A DNA stretch of 64,000 nucleotides, taken from positions 13,534,001-13,598,000 of the forward strand of contig NC_135155.1 in assembly GCF_050948215.1 (NCBI RefSeq), read 5' to 3'. Both the position numbers and the translations under genes were made by a program. The notes beneath the pieces were generated by a model, which searched no databases, was not told the origin of the DNA, and saw nothing but the letters and a program-made list of their open reading frames with translations. This document shows positions 20,801 through 29,745 of the stretch, one piece after another; within the stretch, counting starts at the first letter, position 1, and each line of letters begins with the position of its first letter. The DNA comes from Halictus rubicundus (lineage: Eukaryota > Arthropoda > Insecta > Hymenoptera > Halictidae).

Positions 20801-23367
20801 TCAGCTATGATACCCTATAATTTGATTCTCCAGTGCCGTATCAATGATAAAAAAGTTAAGAAGACCATCATCATCGCACAGAATTGATACTTGAATCTAT
20901 CGATTCGAAATACTTCATTTCGAAGACGCAGAGATCCGTTCAGCGATCGAACATCAGATACATTGTCTTCAGTTGGATCGTAGGTCCCGGCAATCTTCAT
21001 TTCTCTGCGTAGGAGAGCCCAGAAGGCGTTGTCAAGGTGTTCGATCACGAGGTGAAGGCGAGACCGTACGTTTCACCGTCGCAACAAGAACTCCTAGACA
21101 AGCAGGCGGCCGAGGCCGAGCGGATCAGGCTGTTGTTGCTGGCCGATGATTTTCGCGAACGCGCCTTAATGACGATGATGGACGGCGTGCTGGAGGTTCG
21201 ATGGGAGGACGTCATCAAGATAGACGTTCCCAAGCCCGCCTGCATGCTCGAGAAGACGCCGGAAGACTACAACGAGGACGACATACTCGCGGTGAAGAAG
21301 TACGAAAAAGATGTGCAGTTCTTGATGGAGGAACGGGAGAGGTACCACAGGATGCTGGAGGCGGAGTACACCAAGGTCATGGGACTCTTGCAGGACGGGA
21401 TCGACAAATTCAATGGGAAACTCGACGAATTGTTTTACGTAAGTACCCTAAACACTTGTCTACATCGTGCGATCCCATAGACTGCTGACCTCCTGGCAAA
21501 TTTCCATTCTTATCTTCGGTTTTATGCGAACCATTATTTTTACTTTACTCATAGTTTAGGTACTGTCTAGTCATTTGTCATTTATCAAAGAAAGTTAAAT
21601 AGTTAATTTCGTATCTTGTTTATAACGGTATCTTTAACCCCACAGCTGAAGATGCAGATGGAGTCAGCCATAAACCAGATGCACCTGCGATACGTCCGTG
21701 GTTGCCTGCGAAACTATCATCGGATAGTGTCCTTGCGCGAGGAAGCGGACATCAAGCAGCAGATCTCCGAGAAACAGAAATACGAGACCATTCTGCGCAG
21801 CAACTCGGAAACCTTCGTGAACCTGCACCGAGAACTGAGGTCGCAGCACGAGATAATGGCGAACCGCGAGAAGACTCTATCGAAAAAGTTCAAGAACGAG
21901 TTTGCTTCGATTAACAAGTTCCACCTTGAACTGCTCGAACATCAATATAAGCGTCGTCCCAGAGTCAGTCTAAAACACCTAAGTTCCTCCGAGCTTGCAG
22001 ACCTAGCGGCTCACGTGGCCAGCAAAGGTAGAGCCGTGTACCTTCCTACCGATTCTAAAGAGTACCTCAGGGCTCTGGATCATCTGGATATGCGGCCCAA
22101 TGTCCTCCCGGTGACCTTGGAGTCATCTTATTGGGAGCAATTAGTTAAATTGAGGAGACTGAAGATAGAGTCGGAGTTGAAGATCAGGACGAAGGAGGCG
22201 GAGATTGCGGATACCGAGAAGGTGATGGAAGGGTTCAAGAAGAAGATCGAGAAGTGCATGGCCGATGTTGAACAAGCGAAGGAGAATCTTGGGGAGAATC
22301 GACGGCAGCGGACGACAGCTGAGTTAGATATCGAGATGCAGTTCGTGATGAAGATGGGACAAGTAGAGATCGAGTTAAGTGGAGACATCGATGATACTAC
22401 GAACGTATTGTTGGTCACCAGGGACGAGATACTGGCGGTGAACACATTGATAGAGGAGGCTGGCAGGTGCAAGCTGGAGGCTCTGTCGAGACTGTTGGAC
22501 TTCAAACGAGGTGAGTTTTGGGGTATTGATTTTTTACGGTTGGTAGCGGAGGGTTCCGGGCATGTTAGGGAACTGACGGCTTGATATGTGGTGGGTGCAA
22601 GGGCACTTTCACCGAACATCACGAACATCACGGCATATCATTAGATATCAGTAAACATCATTGAATATCACAGAACATCACTTGACATCACTGGACAAAC
22701 ATAAATATCATTGAACATCACCTGACATCGCTGAGTATCACTGGGCACTACTGTGCAGAACATCACTGGACATAACTGAATATCACTGAACACCCACCTC
22801 CAACATTCAACCCTATCGACCACATCCCCTATTCCAGGTATTCTCCTAAAAGAGTGGGTCCACGGTTGTCGGAGAAAGCAACTAAGCGACATGCAGGAGG
22901 ACTTGCATTTCCTCGATGTCGTGACCGTGACAAAAGAGATGCAGCAATACCTGAAGCGAAAAGCCAGAGGTCTGCCGGACAACAAGACCCTGGCGAACAT
23001 GAACGTGGACATCGACATGGCGAAGGCGCAGTGCGAGAAGATGATCGAGAACCACAGAACTCGGCTGGCCTCGATCCAGAAGGAAATCGCGATCACCAAA
23101 AGCAAGAACGAGGAACTCGATCAGCGGATCTTCGATCTGAACGTGTCGAGGTGCGACATGGAGTTGCGCCGCGATCGTATCGCCGAGGCGAGGCAACGCC
23201 AGCACACGAAGATCACGATCAGGTTGGTGATGAGGCGAGCCGATCTGATCAAGAAGCTCCAGGATAATTACGCGGAGCTGCTCGAGCTGCAGACCGAGCA
23301 CGAGCTGCTCCGGCTCCGACGGTATCCCACCTTCCACTTCAAGTTCCTCGACGACAACGACAAGTAG
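14278..23367 (+). CDS. CFAP43: Cilia- and flagella-associated protein 43 (complete, 8 exons)
   Basis: The coding exons are 14278-14839, 15852-16599, 17003-17624, 18477-19284, 19929-20212, 21013-21438, 21646-22510 and 22838-23367, 4845 bases in all, giving 1614 residues plus TAG. Every intron starts GT and ends AG, and all phases agree (1, 2, 0, 1, 0, 0, 1). The start is ATG at 14278, with an in-frame TAA at 14254. Residues 1 to about 640 look like WD-repeat propeller sequence (blade-like stretches such as ILWIDWCPTSQDPLLALTD). Residues about 650-1614 are charged, heptad-rich coiled coil containing NESCPEIERLPVAAFDLDR. In other organisms CFAP43 and CFAP44 form the tether that holds the inner dynein arm I1/f on axonemal doublets; in insects such proteins would act in sperm tails and chordotonal cilia. 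Length is close to vertebrate CFAP43 (about 1665). The paralogue CFAP44 is the main alternative; the family call is firmer than the symbol. Confidence 0.88.
15030..15851 (+). repeat. Intron 1 array of 172-bp units, each ending in a splice-acceptor-like sequence
   Basis: Pyrimidine-rich CAG sites followed by AGTTAGAGATG lie at 15209-15210, 15381-15382 and 15553-15554, with a degraded one at about 15723; the true exon 2 acceptor is at 15850-15851. Spacings are 172, 172, 170 and 127. The units share CTCGAG-GTTGAAGCGT, GGTAAAAAATTATT and AAATTATTTTTTAAAC. The true acceptor is preceded by a diverged unit end (GCC-TATTTGGCCAAAAG, ACCCACCC). Confidence 0.85.
15852..16599 (+). CDS. CFAP43: CFAP43 exon 2: WD propeller
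   Basis: The acceptor TTATTTCTCAG ends at 15851 and joins in phase to exon 1, restoring a GAC codon. The donor is GGAAG|GTGATG at 16600. The exon encodes about residues 188-437 with several WD-like blades, including one ending HPDYPMVVLGTQQGRLVFVS. The open frame runs upstream past the acceptor to 15740, but that part is intron: it belongs to the repeat array described for intron 1 and has no WD character. Confidence 0.9.
17003..17624 (+). CDS. CFAP43: CFAP43 exon 3: second WD propeller
   Basis: The acceptor AACACCAG ends at 17002 and completes the split AGG codon of exon 2. The donor is AAACAG|GTTCGT at 17625, phase 0. Residues about 437-644 continue the propeller region and include LWYHPSNPMTLIGTPYLSR and VVVLGYDGSMVAMKQ. 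The frame reads through the donor to 17759, but those residues are basic and low in complexity, as expected of intron. Confidence 0.9.
17925..18340. mobile_element. Inverted-repeat element in CFAP43 intron 3
   Basis: Arms of roughly 120-150 bases: the left contains GCCCAAACATGACA, TTTAATCCACGATTTCG and AGAACCTCGATTATCCGAAC; the right carries their complements. Related copies are at 43340-43500 (one arm) and 49520-49905 (both arms). The inner ends resemble the AGAACCTCGGTTATCCGAA-type termini of pogo/Tigger elements. That assignment is inference. Confidence 0.7.
18477..19284 (+). CDS. CFAP43: CFAP43 exon 4: hinge and first coiled coil
   Basis: Two AGs lie close together at 18470-18471 and 18475-18476. 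Only the second (CCAGCGCAG|GAT) keeps the phase-0 frame, so the exon starts at 18477 with residues DNPSPSSAQGQPALHRVDY. The donor is GATG|GTGAGG at 19285, phase 1. The exon ends the propeller part and opens the coiled coil. It carries the PEIERLP motif and an acidic stretch, EEEEEEKGISEEEL. Confidence 0.9.
19435..19785. mobile_element. Palindromic element in CFAP43 intron 4
   Basis: The outer arms are GCTGTGACCTTCAGATGACC (from about 19451) and, inverted, CTGTAACCTTGAGATAACC (to about 19773). The inner arms around 19525-19570 and 19618-19665 also pair (AGATCCA-TGATGACAAC). It is a foldback-type MITE without coding capacity. Confidence 0.65.
19929..20212 (+). CDS. CFAP43: CFAP43 exon 5
   Basis: The acceptor TTATTGTGTAG ends at 19928 and restores a GGA codon with exon 4. 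The donor CTGGCAG|GTTAGT is at 20213, phase 0. It encodes residues about 914-1008, a helical stretch with regular charge spacing (EQVYALKEREMNVIRERIER) and the segment SYIPVDPTWHWQ at its end. Confidence 0.9.
20300..20800 (+). repeat. TATTGAA heptamer minisatellite in CFAP43 intron 5
   Basis: GAATATT/TATTGAA heptamers are repeated with GGAATAG spacers. It is a C-to-T version of the CATTGAA heptamer used by the larger arrays at 23820-24480 and 28585-29745. Confidence 0.85.
21013..21438 (+). CDS. CFAP43: CFAP43 exon 6
   Basis: The acceptor TCTGCGTAG ends at 21012 and the donor TTTTAC|GTAAGT, a near-consensus 5' splice site, is at 21439; both are phase 0. The 142 residues begin ESPEGVVKVFDHEVKARPY. 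They include an alanine/glutamate-rich helix and VRWEDVIKIDVPKP, followed by KTPEDYNEDDILAVKKYEKD, a block I associate with conserved C-terminal halves of CFAP43/44-type proteins (from memory of the family, not from a search). Confidence 0.9.
21646..22510 (+). CDS. CFAP43: CFAP43 exon 7: long coiled coil
   Basis: The acceptor TTTAACCCCACAG ends at 21645; the donor AACGAG|GTGAGT is at 22511, phase 1. This is the largest exon, covering residues about 1151-1438. It is rich in lysine, glutamate and arginine with long heptad runs, broken by a conserved-looking loop near HLSSSELADLAAHVASKG. Confidence 0.9.
22610..22795 (+). repeat. ACATCACTG minisatellite in CFAP43 intron 7
   Basis: Roughly ten-base units such as AACATCACTG and AATATCACTG, degenerate, occupy most of the 327-base intron up to the pyrimidine tract. 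Confidence 0.8.
22838..23367 (+). CDS. CFAP43: CFAP43 exon 8: C-terminus
   Basis: The acceptor CCCCTATTCCAG ends at 22837 and completes a GGT codon, giving KRGILLKEWVHGCRRKQL across the junction. The exon is coiled coil to the end and closes with TYR-PRO-THR (YPT) sequence followed by the TAG at 23365-23367. The 3' UTR must lie downstream. No AATAAA hexamer stands out immediately after the stop. Confidence 0.9.
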
Positions 23368-23815
23368 AGATCCAACGCCGGACTCTCAGATCTCGCGCTC
23401 GGACTTGTTAACGATCCTCGGGCCACAGGTTTTTGCTATACAAGTGACGCGAGCTGTTCCCTCGGGATCTGGAGATTGATTAATGAAGTCTCAAGGATCG
23501 ACCGGGGAGATACAATGTTGCAGATTGGGATCGCCCCGTTATGCCGCGCGGTAATTGCTGTCTTCAAGACTTTCATTTTTAGCTGCGGGTTTTCGCGTCG
23601 AAGTTGCGCGCGGAGTTGTTTCTTTCGATGGAAATTTCTAAAAATAAAATTGTGTGTAAAATTCTTACGGTTGCTTTTGAGCTGACGCTTTTGACGTGAG
23701 TGCAACAAAGCTGCAGTATTTGCTGCCCGATGGTGGTACTAGTGGTTAAGTACTGCAAGCTATGGGTTAAAACCTTATTGTTTGAGTTTAACTTCGAATT
23801 TAAACGTCCATGTTC
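23368..23815. other. Downstream flank of CFAP43
   Basis: Expected to contain the CFAP43 3' UTR. AAAATAAAA occurs at about 23640, but there is no clean AATAAA. No other gene is seen. Confidence 0.35.
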
Positions 23816-23819
23816 ACCC

Positions 23820-24480
23820 TCAACATTGAACATCAAATTTGAACATCCTTGGAAAGTTGAACATCCCTGAACATTGAATATTGAACATTCAAATTGGACG
23901 TCCTTAAACGTTGAGAATTCAATTGTGCTTAAACATCGAACATTGCAGTTGAACATCCTTGAACATTGAAATAGGACGTCCTTGAACACTAGACATTGAG
24001 ATTGTACATCCTCGAACATTGAACATTGAACATTGGTCATTACACATTGAATATCGAACATCATTGAACATTAAAGTTGAATATCCCTGAAAATTGAACA
24101 TTAGAATGCAACATCCTTGAACATTGAACATTGGAATATAACATCCTTAAACATTGAAAGTATACATCCTTGAACATTGAACATTGAAACCACACATCCT
24201 TCAATATTGAACATTGGTCGTTGCGCATTGACCATCGAACATGATTGACCATTAGAGTTGAACATCGTTGAAAATTGAACATTGGAATAAAACATCCTTG
24301 AACATTGAACATTAGAATGCAACATCCTTGGACATTGAACATTGAAACTATACATCCTTGAACATTGAATATTAGTCGATGCGAATTGAATATCGAACAT
24401 CATTGAACATTAGAGTTGAATATCCTTGAAGAATTGAACATTGGGACGCAACATCCTTGAACATTGAACATTGTTGTACA
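23820..24480 (-). repeat. CATTGAA-heptamer minisatellite, minus orientation
   Basis: GAACATTGAACATTGAA runs alternate with TTGTACATCCTTG-like spacers. It is the reverse complement of the 28585-29745 array. Minus-strand frames of 70-161 codons rich in cysteine, phenylalanine and glutamine follow from stop-free repeats and are not genes. Confidence 0.9.
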
Positions 24481-26204
24481 CAAAAATGAACGTTTTCTGA
24501 ATTTGAGTTCAACTTTGAATTTATAATATAACTGAATGTAAAACTTTAAATTTGAATAAAAATTTGAGTTGAGTGTACCATTTCACTGTTATTGAAGTAT
24601 ACGTTTCTAATATTTTTGTGGTCTATGCGACCGAAATTATTGAAGTTTAACGGCCATCGGGCTTGATATTTGGTGGACTTTAGTGGATCTCCACGACTGC
24701 AGTTACCGAAGTTTAACATTCGTTATGTAATATACCAGGATAAAATCGGACCCAGTAATTTCGATAATTACTCGGCACGTTCGACCGCGATGGAAGCACA
24801 CTATGCAGGGAATTTTGGCGGGTTCGCCGTGGTGGATTTATTTAACGGGTCAAAGCGATAGACCGGGTGAATAGAAATAGAGGCGAACGCGGGTCGTGCG
24901 GTGGAACGTACGTGAATACGTTTATTTCCGAAGGGCTTTGCCGGGGTTCAAATAAATAGTTGGTAAACTCATTGGAAGTTAATTTATATCGGACAATTGT
25001 GCCGTATGTAATTCGATCTTCCGATACCGTTGTAATTACAGCAACTTCTACGCTGCAATTGTTTACGAAAATTATCAATTTTCAGTACGTATTTATGATA
25101 AGCTATACTGTGTTTTGGTTAAAACGGGCCACTTGAAAACGTATTCTAGCCGAGAACTTTAGTAAAATTGATTTTTATTGTAGTTTCTTATAGCGTAAAT
25201 GCAGAAATCCTGCCGAATTATTTTTTGTGCCGAACAAAATTACCGAAGTTTGAAGTAAAGGACTTCTTCAAGGTAGCGTAACTGTTACAATTTCGAGTGT
25301 TCCGACTTGAAAAACAACACGCATACCCAAAAGTTATTGAAAAAGCGTCTTTTGGTAGCTTTCAAAAAATCTCGAAGAAACCCTACAAATGAAACTGTAA
25401 ACCAGAATACTCTCTTAACCCTTTGCGGACAAATGCCCCTATTAAAGCAGCAAACAAACTGTTAATGTCAAATAATGTGAACCAAATTATTGCTAAATAC
25501 AGGATAATCAGATTTACGAGATCCACCCAAGAGTACAATAGAAACAGTTCTGGTCCACAAATATTGTATCTCCTCTCATATGGGGGGCAGAAAAACGAAT
25601 CAAAAGACAACGGAGTGTCCCGCAGAGCCGCGTGAGATAGGATCGACTCCAGTAGGTCGATTTTCTTCGGAGGATTTTGTCCTAAACGTCGTTAAACCAC
25701 GGCCGCGGGTCGGATTTAATCAGAGTCGCTTTGCTGGCTCTCACAAAGGACAAGCGGCAATTTGCAGGCCGGCATAAATCACCGGCGGGACGCCGTCGGA
25801 TCCGATACATAATAGGTGTCGGCCGATCTATACACTTTTTCACCATAAATAACTGTACTAATAGTATAGCAGCGAGATGAATGATGCCACGGCGAACGGC
25901 CATACCTACGGACATCGCCGCGCCGCGCCGCGCGCCGCGAAACGCTTCTCTCGCGTATACGAATCAATTTCATCTTGAGAAATTCCCAGGTGGACCCGTT
26001 TTTCGGGGCTCGACAGCAGAAAAGAACTCGAGACTCACCGCTCGACGATTAAACCTCCAATCTCCCTGTCGACGTTTTATCCACGACTCTCGTCGGAGCC
26101 ATTTTCTATTCGAAAAACGGGGCCGAGATGCTGTAACAATTTGTTTAAAACGATCTGCGACCTATTGCGATTATTCAACACTGTTGGCCTCGCACAGTAA
26201 TCAA
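24481..26204. other. Intergenic, no gene seen
   Basis: AT-rich sequence with a GC-rich stretch at 25640-26110. TTAACCCTTTGCGGACAAAT at about 25417 looks like another TTAA-type MITE end, but no partner end was found. Confidence 0.4.
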
Positions 26205-26430
26205 AACGGGACACAAAAGAGATTTTTATGCAATATAAAAACTGTCCGCGTCGATTACAAGAAATAGAAACTAAGTAGAATGTTATTTCTTCTTGTTCTT
26301 CTTCTTCTTCTTCTGCTAATTTTAATACATGAGAAATAGTATGTTGACATTTGAAATTTTCCTACAATTTCAAATTTCATCTACTCAATTTTGTTATGAA
26401 TGCTTAAAGATCCGCAACCTAGTGATAACA
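26205..26430. mobile_element. Small MITE with ATTTTTATGCA / TTAAAGATCCGCA ends
   Basis: ATTTTTATGCAATATAAAAAC near 26221, in one orientation, and TTAAAGATCCGCAACCTAG at 26404-26422, in the other, are the two arms of the dispersed motif family. A CTT/TTC microsatellite lies between them (26287-26315). Left outer bases are missing. Confidence 0.45.
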
Positions 26431-27358
26431 ATTTCATATTAATTAGAGGGTCTGATAATTAGATTGATGAAAATGTTCAATGAATTAATATAAAACACGG
26501 CAGAATTTACTAATGACTACTACCAGTGGAAATAAACATCCGCAGTCTACTGATACTTTGAACTGAAAAATATTTTTGGTCAGGTTGATACTTCTGCAGA
26601 CACCTGCCCGGCCCTTTCCAACAGCATGACTTCCCGACAAGCATGATCATGCTCTAACGTTCTGTGAGCCTTAACTAGCAAGTTCGACAATCGTTCCAAT
26701 TTACATGGGAGCAAGAAGAAGGAACGCCGACAGTGTCCGATCACTGTAAATATTTTCGCTCTAACGATCGTATGATTTTTATTAATGGACGCCCGGAGGC
26801 TTCCACGGGGCTTTGTCCCCCGAATATTACGGTGGCCGAGGTGTTATTCATCGACTTCCTCTTCTTGTAGCCGCCGGTAGCCCTGTCGAGTCACGGAATC
26901 CGGGATATTTGTGACCAGCGATCGATTAATCATCGTTGCTGCCGCTGACACCGGCATAATGCTGTCATCGTTACGCAAGAACACGGTGCACGCTGTTACG
27001 AAACGGGAACCCGCGATGATTCTTCTTGTTTGTCGGCTGTTTTACCAGAAGTTGGCCCGGTCCGAACACATTTCTGACCTTCTCGATTTTCAAGACTATT
27101 ATTTCGACGGACTTTTGGTGAATTTTCGATCCCCGGTGCAGCAGTCGAAATCTTTTGGTTTATAGTTCTTCGGGAAACTCGCTGCTTTTCTTACGTAACG
27201 TTGTTGTCGCTATGTTGCATAAAAGTACTCCTGGGGGAACTAGAATTTACCGAGGAATTTATATAACTTATTGTTATTATAAAAGTGTTAATCCAACAAA
27301 GGAAAATCGTCGTTACATACGGAGAAAATCACGCGACAGTAGTATGTCTGTATCTATA
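26431..27358. other. Intergenic, no gene seen
   Basis: One more dispersed-motif copy at 26533-26552. Short frames without recognisable domains. Confidence 0.4.
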
Positions 27359-27677
27359 TAGGGTATTCCAAAAATGTACTTCCTTGAAAGGGATGATTCC
27401 CGAGGTCATTTCAAGTAACTTTTTCCTTTGCGAAAATCTTCTCCGCAACTCTGTTCAGGACTTATTAAGGAAAAACACGGGCCAATCGGAGCACAGCTCC
27501 CGCTGAGCGCGGCGATGGCATTGGCCGAACCGGAATCCGTCCGCAGTACCAGCGCTCTGATTGGTCTGTGTTTTTCGTTAATAACTCGTCAACAAAGCCA
27601 CGGAGAACATTTTCGCAAAGGAAAATGTTACTTCAAATGACCTTAGGAATCAAGGAAGTACAGTTCTGGAACACCTT
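27359..27677. mobile_element. Near-complete palindrome (foldback element)
   Basis: The left arm opens GGGTATTCCAAAAATGTACT and the right arm, inverted, GGTGTTCCAGAACTGTACT. Pairing continues through AGGTCATTT-AAGTAAC, TTTCCTTTGCGAAAAT, TTCTCCG and the ACCAATC-GAGC cores, so about 150 bases per arm pair. A half copy lies at 32388-32487. Confidence 0.8.
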
Positions 27678-28494
27678 GTATATGTATACACATACTTAAG
27701 TTACTGCCATGCTAAATTTGAGTTAAAAAGTAACGTATTATCAACAAACCGTCAAGTATAAATTGTACGAGTGTATAACTCCATTATTAATGCGATCTCT
27801 TGGAAATAGACTGAAATTAATAATAATAAAATGAAGAAAGGCCAGGAATGAATTTGTGCAGGGAATAACGATTCGAGAAATATGAATTAAAAATTCGGTA
27901 TAGAACAAACCAGGACGCGTTTGCATTAATCAAGAAACATTAAATTGAATAAAACAATCGTTTCCCCGGGATTCGTGGATCTGACGTGCGCGGACCCAAT
28001 AAAAATCAGGGCCGATAATTAGGCGATTCAGTTCTGCAGCCCAGTGGAAGTTACGGCGCTGCCGCGTTCCCATCCAGGAGAGGAATCCTTCTAACGATGA
28101 CTTTTGTGCGCGGACAGCAGGTAAACACGGCATCGGTGAGCGAAGAAAGAGAGAGAGAGAGAGGGAGAGAAAAAAGGAGGATAGCAACGAGAAGGACGTG
28201 CGCAAGGAGGGAAAAGAAAACGGCAGACCAAAACACGCGTGACCTGTATTTAAGGTGGTTTCGCCCGCTCTGGTTCGGCCCCGGACCCGGGCTTCCCAGC
28301 TTTTGCATTTCTTATTTGCAAACCGCCCTCTCCGCTCCGCCGACTATTTTACCCTCGGCTGCACGCGAACGTGAGAACCTGGACCCCCCCTCCGACCATG
28401 CACACGGCAGAGAGTTTACCCTAACTGGCCTGGAACGCTATGGGAGGACTTTTCCCGAGATCATCGGTCGCCAAAACATCTACCCCCGCTCCCA

Positions 28495-28530
28495 TTAACA
28501 CTAGAACTACTGAGTTCTGTACGAAGCGTG
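28495..28530. mobile_element. Lone end of a TTAA-type MITE
   Basis: TTAA followed by CACTAGAACTACTGAG matches the end type of the element at 55599-55815. No second end was located, because the minisatellite starts immediately after. Confidence 0.35.
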
Positions 28531-28584
28531 TGTATATGCCTTTATAATAATAATTGAAATGCAGATTCTGCTGAATGTTCAGGG

Positions 28585-29745
28585 ATGTACTTGTTCATTG
28601 ACGTTCACTGTTCAATGTTCAATATTCGCATCAATATTCAACGAACTATGTTCAATGTTCAGGGGTGTACAATTTCAATGTTCAATGTTGAAGGATGTAC
28701 AACTTCAATGTTCCATATTCAAGGATGTACAATTTCAATGTTCCATGTTCAAGGATGTACAATTTCAATGTTCAATGTTCAATGTTCAAGGATGTACAAT
28801 TTCAATGTTCCATGTTCAAGGATGTACAATTTCAATGTTCAATGTTCAATGTTCAAGGATGTACAATTTCAATGTTCAATGTTGAATGTTCAAGGATGTA
28901 CAACTTCAATGTTCCATGTTCAAGGATGTACAACTTCAATGTTCCATGTTCAAGGATGTAAAACTTCAATGTTCCATGTTCAAGGATGTACAATTTCAAT
29001 GTTCAATGTTGACTTTTCCATGGTACAGGATGTACAATTTCAGTATTCCATATTCGAGGATGTACAAGTTTAATATTCCATGTTCAAGGATGTATATTTC
29101 AATGTTCAACGTTCAATGTTCAAGGATGTACAATTTCAATGTTCAATGTTCAATGTTCAATGTTCAAGGATGTACAATTTCAATGTTCGGTGTTAAATGT
29201 TCAATGTTCAAGGATGTACAACTTCAATGTTCCATGTTCAAGGATGTACAATTTCAATGTTCAATGTTCAATGTTCAAGGATGTACAATTCCAATGTTCA
29301 ATGTTGACTTTTCCATGGTGCAGGATGTACAATTTCAGTATTCCATATTCGAGGATGTACAACTTTAATATTCCATGTTCAAGGATGTACATTTCAATGT
29401 TCAATGTTCAATGTTCAAGGATGTACAATTTCAATGTTCAATGTTGACTTTTCCATGTTGAAGGATGTACAATTTCAGTATTCCATATTCGAGGATGTAC
29501 AACTTTAATATTCCATGTTCAAGGATGTACATTTCAATGTTTCATGTTCAAGGGTGTATAATTTCAACGTTCCATGTTCAAGGATATACAATTTCAATGT
29601 TGAACGCTCAATGATCCATGTTCAAGGATATGCAATTTCAGTGTTGAATGTTCCATGTTGAAGGATGTACAATTTCAATGTTCGGTGTTAAATGTTCAAT
29701 GTTCAAGGATGTACAATTTCAATGTTGAATGTTCAAAAATGTAGA
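28585..29745 (+). repeat. CATTGAA-family minisatellite, plus orientation (1.15 kb)
   Basis: A roughly 30-base unit is built from heptamers TTCCATG, TTCAAGG and TTCAATG with the spacer ATGTACAAT, plus variable numbers of extra TTCAATG. At about 29007-29090, 29302-29370 and 29445-29520 a longer higher-order segment (GACTTTTCCATG, CAGTATTCCATATTCGAGG) recurs. All plus-strand frames are open for long stretches, giving spurious 88-162 codon frames. Confidence 0.92.

Noticed and set aside
28559..29447. Plus-strand frames of 88-162 codons, Cys/Phe/Gln-rich
   Set aside because: Minisatellite translation in several frames at once, with no start context or splice sites.
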